Source: Azadirachta indica
Lineage: Eukaryota > Streptophyta > Magnoliopsida > Sapindales > Meliaceae
Direction of reading: 5' to 3'
DNA length: 64,000 nucleotides
Assembly: GCA_022749755.1 (NCBI GenBank)
Contig: CM040440.1
Span: 19,393,269-19,457,268 of the forward strand
Shown: positions 12,135-25,836 of the stretch, piece after piece
Layout of the letters: every line of letters starts with the position of its first letter
Numbering within the stretch: the stretch's first letter is position 1
Position numbers and translations under genes: made by a program
Notes under the pieces: generated by a model
What the model saw: the letters and a program-made list of their open reading frames with translations, nothing else
The model's database searches: none
What the model was told of the DNA's origin: nothing

Positions 12135-15100
12135 CTAGGCTTTGATATTCAGTTCTGGATCATTTTCAAAGAAATCCCAGCCTTCATCAGAAAGCTCTTT
12201 CCAGATATCTCCAGTTCTTCCATCTTCCAGATTGCTTTTTGGTGACTGGATTCCAACTGAGGGGGTGGAGCTTATCTTCTCAGGTGTCTCAGATGTCAAG
12301 CCTTGCTCCGCAACTATAGATGCCATGCTTTTCATAGATGAGCCCGAAGAGGCTAAGATGCAAGTAGTCTGGCTTGAGGATACAGACTCGCTTAATGGAA
12401 CACACTCATCAAACTTCTGTTTCAGCAATCTCACGTCTTGACATATAACAGATATTTCTCCTCTGCCAAAAAAGCAAATTACAGAGTTTATCACTTCATA
12501 AATCTCCCTTGTCCAAGAATACAAACAGGCAAAAAATACAAAAAGGAACCAAAAGTTAGACATATGATAACTAAATAGTTTCAGATAATTTTACATAGCC
12601 ATCTTCACACATTATAATAGAGATTCCCTATTAAATGACTTGTTTCCAATTATTCTCCAATGGGTATCAAAAACCATCTACCCTTACCTTACATGAAAAA
12701 CCAACCTTTCGTCATTATATAAGATTAAGAAAAAGAAAACTTACTGCAACGAATCAACCACCCGCCCACGGTCCATGAGAAACTCCTGTAACTGCAAAAA
12801 CATAAGATGACAAGTCACATTTTATTCTTGTTGCATAACTGTGTATGGACATTGGATGTAATACATGTATCTACCTTAGAATTCTCCTCTGCTTGCTCCT
12901 GTAGAATCTTTGACTCTTGAATAACCTTCTCCATGATTGCCTCTTGTTCAGCAAGAGCATTGCGGGCTGATTCTTCCTTTTCAAGCTTTTCCTGTTCAGC
13001 TGCTTTCCTCATATCAGCTGCTGCAGCTAGTCTGGCTTTAAGAGCTTCATGCATCTGCAGCAAAATTGCATCCAAAAAATAAATTACAGCCTCATAGGAA
13101 CTGGTAAAATCATTTAAATTTCTTTTCCATGTGACCCATACTTGTAAAATAGAATAATTTCAATAAGAAGATGCAAGAAAAATTCGCGGCAGTGGTGAGA
13201 ACCAGTTTCTACATCCATATAAAATGAAAATAATATAGCCACATATAATTCATTACAAGTGCAACAAACTGACTACAAATTACCTCTTTTGATTGCTCCA
13301 AGAACCTATTCATTAGTTAAAAAAAAAAAAATTAAGATAATACCTCTTCCAGAATTGCAAGTGATTTATCTCTTTCTTCTGACAGGCTGAGTAAGCGATT
13401 TTGAAGCTCCCTTGCTTCCGTAGCTAAAATTGCCTTCTCTCCATATATTTCTCCTGCATGCTGCAAAAGTTATGATTCTAGGGTCAGCTTTTTGGTTAAT
13501 TAAATAAGTTTCATAATCAGTTTTTCTAAAAACTTTATCATTACCATATCATTTGCTTCCTTTGCATGCGCCAGCATCCTTTTGATTTCTTCCACCTTTA
13601 TGAGAATCTCTAAACCACCCTTTTCTGCTTCCTTTTTAGCTTCTTCAGCAGCTTTTTCTTGAATTTCAACTTCTTTCACCATGTTCATAACTGACTCCAT
13701 GGCCATAAACAAGGTTTTCTGCATCATAACTAATAATTATTAAATTTCAACTTCTTTCACCATGTTCATAACCGACTCCATGGCCATAAACAAGGTTTTC
13801 TGCACCACAACTAACAATTATTAACTACTCCGTCAACAAAATAACAAATATTTCTCTATTACATGAAAGGAAAAAGCTAATATGGTATACAATTAATATG
13901 ATCAAACAATTACAGGTGAACATGATCACTACATAATCTAAACACAAACAATAAATAAGTTTTCCAATATTTATTTTCCTAGTATTACAGTTTGTGCTCA
14001 AGAAACTGCATGCACTACCAAATTATTTCCAAATCCATATCTCAAGCAAATTACAAAAAACAAATATACCTTATTGTTTTTGGCATCTTCAATCATCTCT
14101 TTGAGAATATCAATCCTGCACACTTGGCCAGATCTAGTAACAACAGTAGTAATGCTAGACTCATCCCCAATATCACCCCTTTCACTCATGGAGTTTTCTT
14201 GCTTAGACATCAGATCAGAAGAGCTATTGGGGTCTGGTTTGCCACAATCAGTGCTGGGGGTTCCAGAACCAACTTCTGATTGAAGGCCACGTTCTTGAAC
14301 TTCTGATGCATGCTCTTGAACAGAAGACGGGACCAACTGACCAATAGAAGTTACCTCATTCGACTGAGCAATATTACTCATTCCACAGTTAGATGCATCA
14401 ATAGCAGTGGCCTGATCATCAAGATCTTGAGAATCAGTCATGGCACCATCAACAACACCATTTATATGTACCAAACAGGCTGACATCAAAAATGGAGTCT
14501 GGTCAGGATCACTGTCATTGGTGTCTTCACCTTTGTCCAATGAAACTGAATTATTGCTATCATTAGCACATACTTCACTGAAATGATCAACCTTGACATT
14601 GATATCTTGGCCTTTATCCAATGAAACTGAGTCATTGCATTCAGTAGTAGCACATACTTGATTTAAATCAACATTTCCACCCCCACAATTCATCAGCAAA
14701 CCTGGCATACCAGTGCAAACCTTATTTGAACCAACTTCATCACCAGCTTTTTGGGTCTTCCCCAACAATATCACTTCTTCAGTTTCAGTATTGCCAAACA
14801 ACTGACTACTAAAACCATTTACATCATAAAAATGTGAAATAGTAGATGCATTTGATGCCTTATTTGGAGAAGTTGAATCAGACTCATGAGCATGTACAAG
14901 CTCAGCATTAGTGGCGTATCCACTGGTCATAGATCCTGTTTCTGAGGTTAGCCCAAGATTATTTTTTCTCCTTGTCACTCCTAGCCGTTGGCACAAAGTG
15001 CTTCGCTCCTCATGTTCAGCTGCATGTCCAATACACAATTTGTAATGCATATAAACATAAATGCACAAAAGAAAATGAATAGGAAAAACCCCGTTTTACC

Positions 15101-16742
15101 TACAATGTCAATGAAAAATAGAAAGATAATGGGAAAACTTTCCAATCAAAAAAGCAGTCAAGTAGAGATCAAAAAGTAGACATTTCCCAGGGATATTATC
15201 ACATTTCTCCCCTGAGGTTTGGCTTTGTATCACTTGGAGAGAAAGAATGGAAATTGTATCACATACCTCCCCTACAGTGTTAGTTAACTAACTCTCAATG
15301 TCAAATTTACTCAAATGCCCTTGATGATTTATTTTTTATTAAAATTTTTTTTTTAATACCTATTTTTATCTTATTATGTGTGTTAGTTAATTCAAGAGTA
15401 CAAAGTAAAGAAAATAACTATAAAATAAAAGATAGGAAAATTGAAAACTTAATTTGAAGCATAATTTTCAATAAATATTCTCCAAATGAATATTCATAAA
15501 TATATATAAACAGATAAACAAATAAAGTTTTTTCGATTTCCCTTTTATTGCTTGTGTGAGAAATTAGAAAAGTCTAGTTTTCTTCTTCAAACAAAATAAC
15601 AAATATCAAATAATAATATTTTACGTATTTACCCTTACGCCTAACGGTCAACTAACGGTCAAAGATAACTATAGGGGAGGTAAGTGATACATTCCTTTTA
15701 ATTTCTATCTAAGTAATACAACCCAAAACCTTAGGGGAGGAATGTGATAATATCCCACATTTCACATCAATAAACTGAATTCTATAATCTTGAAACATAA
15801 AAGAATACCAAGTTTTTTAACAGAAGCAACACAGCTACCTCCTTCATCACCATCTGAATGACCTCCTCGTGGACTTTGGCCCTGAGGGAATGAATTAGAG
15901 GCACTCTGGTCCAGAGGAAAAGCCTGTTTTGACCAATGAGGAAGAATCTCTGTGAGAACAACATTTGCAGCTGCATCAGCATCTTTGCTGTGTTCAATAG
16001 CAACAGCCTTCAATAGGCGTGTATCAATCTGTGCACAGAATGAGAAAAATAAGCACCTCTAATCAGAAAGATTATGAAATGTTGGCTTAAAACCAAAATA
16101 ACAAAAGAAAGGGAAAAAAAAAAGTATAAGTTTTCCAGGATCTGTTATTTCAATTGAAACTTTTTGCCATACATACGATCGCTCCAAAAATATAGGTTTG
16201 TGGGTTAAATTTTACAAAACCTAATACCAAATAATATATCCATTTGATAATCCGTCAAAATAGATAAATCTTAAAGGTATGGCAAAAATCTAAAGACATT
16301 TGAGAAGAAACAGTTATTAGGGCCATGATTATCAAACAAATTTGTTCCAATCAACCTTGATTATGCTTGATACTTTGGCATTCAATATATTCCCATATAC
16401 AGAAAAATAATTTCAAATTCTCATTTAATTATTTTTGCAGAATGAATAATCATTAACAATACGGTCATTTAGAGGGAATATTGGTATCTACTAGGAACAT
16501 AGTTCTTAAAGCACGTAAGATAAACTCTTTCTTAACTCATAAGACTAGAAAGCTCATATACATCCTCAAGCATTAATTCTCATTAAAATATCAATCAAAC
16601 CTTTAGAAAGAAAACAATTGCACGCTAAGAACAGATCAATAAACAAACTGTAATGCTTTATCATGAATTCATTGTCTTCAGAAGAGCCTAATACCTGAGG
16701 AAACATCTCCATTAAGTTTCTATAAACCGTATTGAAACCCAT
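12135..16742 (-). CDS. CUE-domain, coiled-coil protein (ubiquitin-binding candidate)
   Basis: Eight coding exons on the minus strand: 16695-16742, 15839-16028, 14070-15019, 13545-13718, 13344-13460, 12875-13054, 12745-12791, 12135-12462, giving 677 residues in continuous frame. Residues about 5-50 form a CUE domain, with the MFPQ motif at 13-16, a LL pair shortly after (TRLLKAV), and a closing helix ending VVLTEILP. CUE domains bind mono-ubiquitin, and the plant homologs are mostly uncharacterised. Residues about 80-390 are Ser/Asp/Asn-rich and probably disordered, with two similar NDSVSLDKG-type repeats. Residues about 395-570 are strongly coiled-coil (Glu/Lys/Ala heptads). The tail (WKELSDEGWDFFEND) is acidic and aromatic. 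The ATG at 16742 lies just before the CUE helix. An upstream TTG in frame was not used. A 5' UTR intron acceptor (ATGCAG) just upstream is likely. Confidence 0.85.
13661..13824. repeat. Local tandem duplication covering an exon start and its splice acceptor
   Basis: The block at about 13661-13740 (last part of minus-strand exon 4 start, its acceptor and intron edge) is repeated at about 13741-13824 with only a few substitutions. The second copy keeps the reading sequence and the TGCAG acceptor (GTGCAG instead of ATGCAG). Confidence 0.8.
15187..15756. mobile_element. MITE-like element with about 31-bp terminal inverted repeats
   Basis: Left end GGGATATTATCACATTTCTC (from 15190) matches the reverse complement of the right end (to 15756) over about 31 bases with two or three mismatches. 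A second internal inverted motif (TGTATCACTT versus AAGTGATACA) extends the similarity. The interior is AT-rich and non-coding. ACATTTC occurs directly before the left end (15180-15186) and directly after the right end (15757-15763), a candidate 7-base target duplication. That would fit a hAT- or Mutator-derived non-autonomous element. It sits in an intron of the CUE gene. Confidence 0.75.
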
Positions 16743-19693
16743 TTCCAAGAGCTACTGATCTGCATAGATTAAATTATAAGAAAATTAACCAATTATAATT
16801 ATCAAAACGCATTATGTAACATTCATAAACAATTAAAAAAATATAAAGTTGAAGCAGCTAGACAAAATTGTTGAACCGAAAAAAGAAAAATCGGACAATC
16901 CACATAAAAAGGCCAAATCATTTTCTAACAATTTGTAATGAGATCGAAGGATAGCAGTCATGCTATCAATTAAAGACAATTAAGATACCCAGTTCAATTA
17001 TAACAATAGAAATACAGAAGCATTCACAAATCACCTGCTTGGCTGCTATAAAAATGAAGAAGTAAAGACAGTTGTAAGAAAGCCCTAGGTTTTCACTTAT
17101 TCCAGATAAGAATTTGAAAAAAAAAAAAAAAACTTCTTTCCTTAGATGCTGACAGTAACATGGAACACATAATTCGATATCAAAACCACGAAATTCAATT
17201 CATTATAATACTTCTAAGTAAAATTATAGAAACCTAAAAAACTGTCTAATCAAAGAAAAGCACAGCCAAATATCATTTAAATTATGATTATATTTTTCCA
17301 TTTCAGTATTTTCTCGTTAACCAAACAGAGGAAAAGATGAAGGGGACGGACCTTTACAAAATTGACGGAAAGTGTGAATGCAAGAACGGTGGAAAGGGAA
17401 TCAATTGGAGGGGTAAATATAGTTTTCGTTTCTCAGGAAAAGGCGGAGGGCAGTGGAAAGTAAAAGAAGAGGAAGAGATTGGTAAGGTATTTGTATTTTG
17501 TAGCGTTCGTTTTATTGGGAACACAAAAACAATTCGGCTGTTCCGAGGGGACTTAACGCGGCTAAGAAACTGAACATAGTTGTAAATTTGACATTCGAGC
17601 GAGGGCATTATGGTCCTATCAGGTGAATGAGTTTGACCTTAGTGGTAGGGTTACGTCATACGTGGGTTTGGATTGCATGGTAAAGCTTCAGTTGTGGCCG
17701 TGCTAATTATTATGGCGAGGCTTCAGGAAATTTCGCTATATTTTTCTTCTGTTTTTTTAAATATTTTTTTCAATAAATTTCTGTCTCCTTTAAAATAAAA
17801 TAAATTATCAAATCGTGATAAATTCGAAAATATAAAATAATTATCCTTGGACGTATCTTGCCTCTAATGCGAGTGGGTTTGTAACCTATTCTTTGCCTTA
17901 AATACAATCTTACATTTCCCAAATAAAATATATTGATTGCATTATGACATTTATAAAAAATTAAGATATAATTTATTTAATTTTAATATTTTTTTTGTCT
18001 TACTTATAGATAGGAGTAGTTGGTTGGTAGTACAAAATAAGAACGGAAGGCTATAAAAATTAGGACTTTGGGACTGGGAGGACTGAGGAGCGTGGAGGGA
18101 CCAAAATGTTAAAATTGTAAGAATTATATTTTAATTTGTTTTTTTTTTTAACAAAATTTAGGAATAAAAATATTATTATTTCCTACTTAAATATATAATT
18201 TTGGGTGAATTTAATTTTACTTAAATTAATATACAAATTTTCAACTGCTAACTTATACAATTCAACGATTACAATTTAAAATAAAAAAATAACATTTATG
18301 ATACTAATTTATCTAATCATCTCTATTTTTAAATTGTCTGAGATAAATTATTCAAAATTCGTGTCACTTTATTTTAAGTAAAAAATTAAAATTTAAAAAA
18401 CTTTATTTTTTAATTTGTATGTCTCAGTTAACCCATCATCTTATTATCTAATGATAGTTTACTCTTGAAACAAATGACTGTTTTTTATTTGATATTTTTG
18501 AATCGGAAAACAATTTAGTAGCATGTTTTAAAAATTGTAATAAAAAATAAATAATTAAAAATGTATTTTGTAGTTATTTAATAACAACAACCGTCTTTTA
18601 AGGAATTATATTTACAATTAAATTTATTTAATTAGCGTAAATTTTGTTGGAAAAGATTATTATATAAAAAGTAAAGTAAGACCTACCACATCTATTTAAA
18701 TTTTTTTATTCAAACATTACATTTTGTTTTTTTAGTTGTTGACCTTTTACTCATCAACAACTTTATTTATTTTTTTCAGAAAAATCTTAAATCATTTTGA
18801 TTGTCTTCAAAAAATAGTTTTCAGATTTAAGGATACATTTTAAAAATTTGTAAAATTTATAATATCTAAAAATAATTTTCAAATCTAAAACTTTATTTTA
18901 GAATTTATAAAATTTTTTTTGTTTGATCTTATTGTGGGAGAAAACATTGAGGAAAATATCTCATGATATGAATGTGCAAAACTAAATAGAAAGACTCGAA
19001 ATATAATATTTAGTTGTGTTGTGTGTACTGTACAGTATGATGCTATTCCTCGCAATTGCCAAACGAAAGTCAAAAGTCTTGCCGCACAAAAGTTGACTAC
19101 GGGCAGGTTAACGTGGGAACACAAGTTCAGGATAAGAAGAGCAAGACAGACTTTAAACAACAACATTTACGACAATTGAGATTTTATTTTAGCAAACTGA
19201 CAGACATTAACGCAGTGACGTTGCCCTTAAGTGTTTTTAGTTGAGAGAAACACTGAGCAAAGCAGTGGTCCTCGTGGATTAAGGTTGACTTCTGTAGTGT
19301 AATTGAGATTCGTTGTTATTTTTTTTTTTAAATATTCTTACGCTACAATAAAATTTGAAAAGTGGATTATGGCTTAATACATCAAATTTAATTTAGTTGG
19401 ATTAATGGAAAAAAGTTATTTTTTGAGTTTTCAAGTGTATATCAGAATAACAGAGTGCATATGAGAAAATTAGATGCGTTAACTTTCTATAAGCTCAAAA
19501 TTTACAGAAAAAATAAAAGCTAACTTGTCACATTCGAAGAAAGAAAGAGGACATTAGACTAATAACTACATATATACACAAAACAATTCTTAGCCAATCT
19601 AGTTACAAAGTTGTAGTTACAGACATTACATGAGGTAGAGGTAAGGAAATAAAAACTTCAAAGCTACTTTGCCAAACTAAAACCAATTAGTCA
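16743..19693. other. Intergenic region upstream of the CUE gene
   Basis: The first 300-600 bases likely include 5' UTR exon(s), an intron and the promoter of the CUE gene, with a GA/GGAAAG-rich stretch near 17380-17480. From about 17750 to 19250 the sequence is very AT-rich with no recognisable gene, and it ends with the 3' flank of the CBS gene. Open frames of 60-90 codons here have no domain signature. Confidence 0.45.
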
Positions 19694-22600
19694 TTACTTG
19701 TTGCCTAGAATAGCCTCCCTTTCGATGCTTGGAAACCTAGCTGCAAGCAAATCTGCATCCACAGACTTCCTTGCTGGTTGCCCTTGCTTACCTTGAGTAC
19801 CCTGAAGGACAGCCAACATGGAATTAGATAACCAATAGAAATACCAGATCAGCTCTTAGAACAACTTTTTCTCCATGTTTTGACCCATGTTTTGACTGGG
19901 TCAAAACACGGACTGTAAACTCTATGACATGTACAAATTTGAAGAAATTATACCATCTTTTTGAACTTTTAATGTAGTTTAGAAGTAACAGTTAATAAGG
20001 TATGCGAAAACAAATTTCACCTTCATCTTCTAAATGTCAACGGTAATAGTTTGAATGTAAGATTGGCAAACAAAGGATATTACTTACTCCAGGATTTTGC
20101 CCAATTAACTTTCGATTTGATGGAGCACGGGCCATGGTTGAAGCAGCTGCAGCAGCCGCCGCCACACGTATCCTGCAAAAGTAATTTGTATTCCACATTT
20201 CACGTAGACTAAGAGCAATATTGTTTAAAACAAAGCCAGAGAAATTAGAACCAATAATACCTTTTGTGAACATCAATGTACACATCAGTCTCATCCACAA
20301 TTTCCTCCTGCATTGACAAGGGAATCACAAGATCATTTATACATGTATAAAATATCATATCAACAACCATTATCTTAATATGGCATGACAATCAAGCACA
20401 GATTGGCCACATTAACAAATAATTCAACATTTAAAAGATAGAAGTGAGCTTACTTGCAAAAGTTCTTCAAAAACATCCTCCAGGGTAATGATCCCTATGA
20501 CTTCTCCCTCTTCAATGTCCTCTAACAATTGAGGCAAGCTTTTCGCAGCAGCATCATTTTGTGGTGGAGGAATTTGCTTATCTGTGTTGGGCTTCGAAGT
20601 TCTGTTAATGTCAATGACAATACTTTCCGACATATAGACATCCTTAGTTAGCAATGGAGTAGTTAATTGGGACTTCCCAGTGGTGACACTGTTCCCTTCA
20701 AATTTTTTTCCCACACTCATAGGCTGAGGAGTTTTGGTCATCTCTTTAACCTTCACAACGGCAGCCATATGACTGCTTCCCTTTTGAAACTCGTTGAGGA
20801 TATCATACAAGGGCATATCTGCTGGAACCCTGTGATATTCATGTGTTAAGAAGTTAAAGTTTGTTATAGAGTTTAAAGCATGAGACAACCAGAGAAAGAA
20901 GGCATACCTAGGAATTCTCCTTATGGAAACAGCACTGACAGGAGTCTCAGTTTCTGCTCGCACTGTGAGAAGGCTTTTTACCTAAATCTCAGAAAAATGA
21001 AGTGTTGAAAAAGGTTAACAAATTTTCATTCTGCAAACTACCTATAATAACATATTTAACAGAGAAGCTATAACTGGCCATGGGTTGTCACATTTACCAG
21101 TAAGAGACCAATAATGTTTCTTGGATTTCCAGAATAGACAGGTAAACGACTATGACCTCGTGCTAGAATTTTTCCAATTGCTTCCCTACGTCAGAACACA
21201 TAAATAAATTATTTATGAGGTAACTTCTTTTGTATAAAGTAGATGCTGAAACACCCAAGGGATGACTTGTCCCCTGACTATGAGTATGAAAGGGAAAGGT
21301 GCAAGTCTTTTTTCAAGTTTTAGTCCAAACAAAGATTCTAACAAGGTAATCGCATCACATATAGGGATGTTCTAGTAAAAATAGCAGACTTGGCAAACAA
21401 GAAAGACCCAGAAAATGAATTACAGATAAGTCAGGGTTCTTCAGCTCTAAATGCAATACACAACCTCAAACATCCACTTACTCGCAAGACCAAAGCATCT
21501 GACTCAGGATATGACCCAATATAGTCATATTGATGGGAAATTAAGAAGTCCCTAAGTTACAGCTGAAACTGATTACGGTAGTTCTTTGTCACAGAGATCC
21601 ACAAGAAATAACATGCTTTCTGTCACTACCATTTCTCAGCACAATGAGCAGAGTAGGTAAACAATAGAGGAAGACCATTGTCAAGCCTAACTCACCAGTC
21701 CAATTTTGAATTGACATCTAACGAAAATGTTGATTCAATAGGCGTCATAGCCTCTTGTGCAGTCTGCATGTCATGAAACTTGAAAATCATGCAACAGAAC
21801 AAAGACAGTGCAAATCTGAATTGTAAATTATGGAACGCAAAAGACATTTGGCAATCTTAAGTCCTGTCAGCAACACAGAAACAGTAAAAGTGCACCTTCA
21901 CCAAGAAAGGAACTCATGCAGTTGCTAATACAGCAGCAAAAAACAGGGATATGAAGACCATACATTTAGCTTGTGCGTTAAGCATTGAAGTTATGTTCTT
22001 AGAAACCTACCCAAAATAAAATTATGATATAATATCCTAGCCGCCAAAGAGTTAAAATGACTACTCATTTTAGTTGTTTTCTCATATTAAAAAACAAAGA
22101 TTGTCTGATATTTCAAATGCCTTATTTGAAGAAAGTGTCCCAATTATTATAAGCACAAACTCAAATTAAGGTTCACATAGTAATTGCTACTTCAGATGCC
22201 ACAATTAAAGGGTGAGAACAAGCTGGAGCCACAAAGAAAGTTATTTAGAATTTCCATACACACTACACATTATATTAATCCCCAACCAAAATGAGGTTCA
22301 ACGAAGTCAGAAGTTTCCATTGCAGGAAAAGTCACAGAGGACCCATAGAAACAAATACCTTTTCAGTTAAATCTAGTGCTCCACTGATAATTGTGGTCTC
22401 ATCATGTGTAAGTTCACCCCCCTTGCCAGCCTAAATTTCACAGAACCAAGTTAGTAGAAGCTGGTTATTACAACAAAATCATTGTTGTCTAAACAATTGT
22501 TGTTCTTGTTATCTGATAAACAAGAAGAAGAGCAACAATTATTGGTCATAAATTTTGGCAGAGTGTAGGACAACATGGCATACAGACAACTAACTAAAGC

Positions 22601-24111
22601 AGGTTACCTCTTGGCCATGGATAGAGACAAGAGCTTTTAACTGAGCCCGTCTGAATAAAGCTTCATGGTGTCCAAGAGCAGCATCCAATACCTGATAACC
22701 TTTTGAGTTAGAAAAAAAAAAATTTCAATGAATGCGACAATTTATTTGCTTTCCCTTTGACAGTGGATGGTGTAATTAAAATGTCAATTTAAATGATAAG
22801 TGAGGCAATTAGACAATCTTCCAAAATGATCAAGCACTGCTTACTTTCAAAGTGCATCTAAACAAGTAGTTCAGCTTGATTTAAAGTAAGAAAGTGTCTA
22901 TGTTTGTACTTGCGTGGGCGGGTAGACTTTGTCATATAATTTGAATATTTGGAGATCATATCTGTTCATAGACCATAGTGATATGGTCACACTTCAAGAC
23001 TCTCATGGAAGGTGGTAGATAGCACACAAAACGTACCAATTCATATGGTTAAAAGTCCAACAGCATTTCAATCTAGATCGGGACTCGGATTTGTTATCAG
23101 CTTCAAATCAGGCTTCTCAACCTTATTATACTTAACATGGTTAATCATAAGAACATCTTACCATCTCTCTGATGCTACCAAAAAAGATCTGGATTCAAGT
23201 GCAATACATCATATAATTCTATCATCAGGCATCACAAATTCCAAAGGAATATTCTTAAGATTACCTTTCCAATAGGGTAAGCAATTGGATAACAGACAAT
23301 CATCAGGACACGAACGAGCCACACAAAATTTGCACCAACAGCAAGTCCATACCTCGAGCATATGGCTTGTGGAATAATCTGACCGCAAAATTACAAAGCA
23401 TAAATTGTCTCTCCTTCAAGGCTACAACTAATTAACTATATGAATTGAAAATCAAACATCAATAAGTATAGACGCATTAAACCTCCCCAAAAGCTAGAAC
23501 AAAAGTAACAGAGAGCAGAACAGCCACAAAGGGATGAAAAATTTTATCAAGGTATATAGGCAGGGCCTGCAAGAGCAGAAAATCAAGAAAGAGGCAACAA
23601 GTCAGAGCAAAAATCATGAACATTAGTGAACCACGTGGTAACAAAATTCACCTACCTCCATAGCAAAAGAATTACACAAAAGCAAAGTAACTAAAAGCTG
23701 GTGTTGTTTTTGAACAACTGGCAGTATAGCAGCTGCATGCAAGGAAAGCAAATGAACTAAATTCATAACTCAATTAATTACCATGAATAAACGTAAGATT
23801 ATAACTCTTTTACTTTCTTTCTTTAGAATTCAAGCAAAGTTCGGTACAATAATGAGCTATATAAGGCTACCGGCTTGTTTCTTTTCAGCGGAGGTGCCGC
23901 TTCTTTGGAGAATTTCGAGGTCGACGAGTCCTAAAGACATCAAGCCCAATGTGAGGCCGGACATGATGCCAGCGAAGAACACGAGTATGCAAGAGACACC
24001 AACATAAACGAACCACCATGGGTTCCCGAACTTGATGTCGTCGGCTTCGAATACGATGTCGTTCGGTGACATGATGGTTCTAGCTAGGGTTAAGGCGTTT
24101 AGCAGCAACAT
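19694..24111 (-). CDS. DUF21 (CNNM transmembrane) and CBS-domain membrane protein
   Basis: Thirteen coding exons on the minus strand: 23871-24111, 23656-23732, 23483-23566, 23265-23378, 22608-22691, 22359-22430, 21696-21763, 21098-21185, 20908-20981, 20454-20829, 20261-20307, 20088-20172, 19694-19801. They sum to 505 residues with every junction in frame. Residues about 30-205 form the DUF21/CNNM domain, with hydrophobic helices, the motif [10 protein letters not shown], and [16 protein letters not shown] then [14 protein letters not shown]. Residues about 225-420 are a CBS pair, with [10 protein letters not shown] in the first and [13 protein letters not shown] closing the second. A low-complexity insertion of about 90 residues separates the halves of the second CBS. 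The last part has an Ala run before [12 protein letters not shown] relatives act in Mg2+ transport or its regulation, and the plant CBSDUF proteins (At4g14240-like) are poorly defined. Length matches that Arabidopsis group. Confidence 0.92.
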
Positions 24112-25836
24112 CGAACTTTCTTTCGTGCTTGTTTTCGAGGAGGAGAAATGAGAAACGAGAGTAGTGGCGGAAATGCCGGTGCTCGTGTAGTGGTGTCGTA
24201 GTTTATTTTTTGTCGTTTACCAAGTGTTCGACGAAAAGCGACAAGGGGTTTCCGTAGACCGCGACAGCTCAATTTTTTTGGGGAATGCCTTTCATGGGAT
24301 TCAAGCAATCGAACGTTGTACCATCTGGACAATCAGAAACCTTAGAAGCTAGAGATAGGTTATTGATGCAGTTCGGTTGGTACATTTAGTACGGGATACG
24401 GCTATCCTATTTTATACATTATTATGTACGGGACTCAATCTTCGTAGCTTTCATTTTTGTCCCCTCGCGAGTATTCAACTCCTAATTAATTAAGGGTTTC
24501 TTTTAACTCAATGAAATTACGAAGGGCCGTTTCGTCTAGCTGACCCTAACTCTCAGTATATTATTATTTTTATTTTTTAATATTTATCTATCCATCACTA
24601 AAAATAAGACTATTTAAATTTGAATTAATGACATAAACTTAATGTAATGTAACAATATAATAAATCTATTAGTACTAGGCAGAACTTCCTAACCAAAGTA
24701 GTAAGTTTTTGGTTCTTTACTCTTGGCATGATTAAATTATAATTCTTAGTCTTTGAAGAAATCAATTAAAAATTTGTTAAAAATTTTATTATTAAGTTTC
24801 GTGCTTGTCTTTAAGAAACGTATTGAGAATTGGAAAGTCAATAATGCACGAGAGAAAATTCTGTTTACGGGCAACTTTCTTTTTCTTCTTTTCTCTGTAC
24901 CTTTCTCCTTTCTTTTCTCTTCTACAATCCGACAGATACATTTCTTCTCCTCTTCACTTGGAGAAGCAGAGATAAAAATCTATTCCATCTCTGATGGAAT
25001 TTTTTTTTCCTTATTTTTATTTCTTTTTCAATAATAATAACATATTTTCACTTAAATATAAATATATGATGGTATACTTTCATTTGATAAATTATAACTA
25101 TCTTATGATGGTTTATTTCACTCAAATGTAAATTTATAGTAATTGTGTGTTTTTTTGTTTGTTTATAAGGTTGTAGTAGTTTTCTCTCTTAAATCTGTAA
25201 GATTAATGAATTATAGTGACAGATTTGGTGAGTTTATATTTCACATTTAAAAGCTTCTCTATTATAATAAATATGTTGTAAGAGATTTATTACAGTTTCA
25301 ATTAAAAAGATCATTTCAAAAAAAGAAGCGTAAAAGACTCTAACTGTATAAAATGTTTCAAAAAAGTTCTAACTTAAAATTTTATTTTATAATTTAAAAT
25401 TTTTGTCTTGTTAGTATATTCAAAAAAACATCAATTAAAAAAAAGTTATTTCATTTTCTTCTTATCTTTTAGAAGTTTTAAGATATTATTGATTTGTTTG
25501 TAATTAATCTGTACAATATATATGCTAATATGAGTATAAATCTGTAGATTATATTATTTTCTTATATGAAATAAAAGTTTATTTCATGTTTGTTTAAAAA
25601 TAATAATAATAATAATGCACGAGAGAATTTCTTAATTCTTAGAGGTCAACCTCATTATTTTTATTTATTTATTTGAAAGGATGCGTAGAAGTTTGTGATC
25701 CTTTAAACGACATCGTATCGGTGGTTTGGTTTTCAAATGTAGACCTCTCGCTGGAAAATTAGAATTAGGGTTTTAACGGTCCCTGTCTCGCACTCAGTCT
25801 CCTCTCTCCGCTCGTACGGTGGTTTACATTTCAGGT
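24112..25836. other. Divergent promoter region (CBS gene and PORR gene)
   Basis: The two flanking genes are transcribed away from each other, so both promoters and 5' UTRs lie here. The centre (about 24540-25650) is AT-rich with repeated ATAATAATA and AAAAATTTT-like tracts and the octamer GCACGAGAGA occurring twice (24846 and 25618). No gene was found. Confidence 0.5.

Noticed and set aside
17337..17608. Open frames on both strands upstream of the CUE gene
   Set aside because: A purine-rich stretch with no domain, more likely promoter or 5' UTR.
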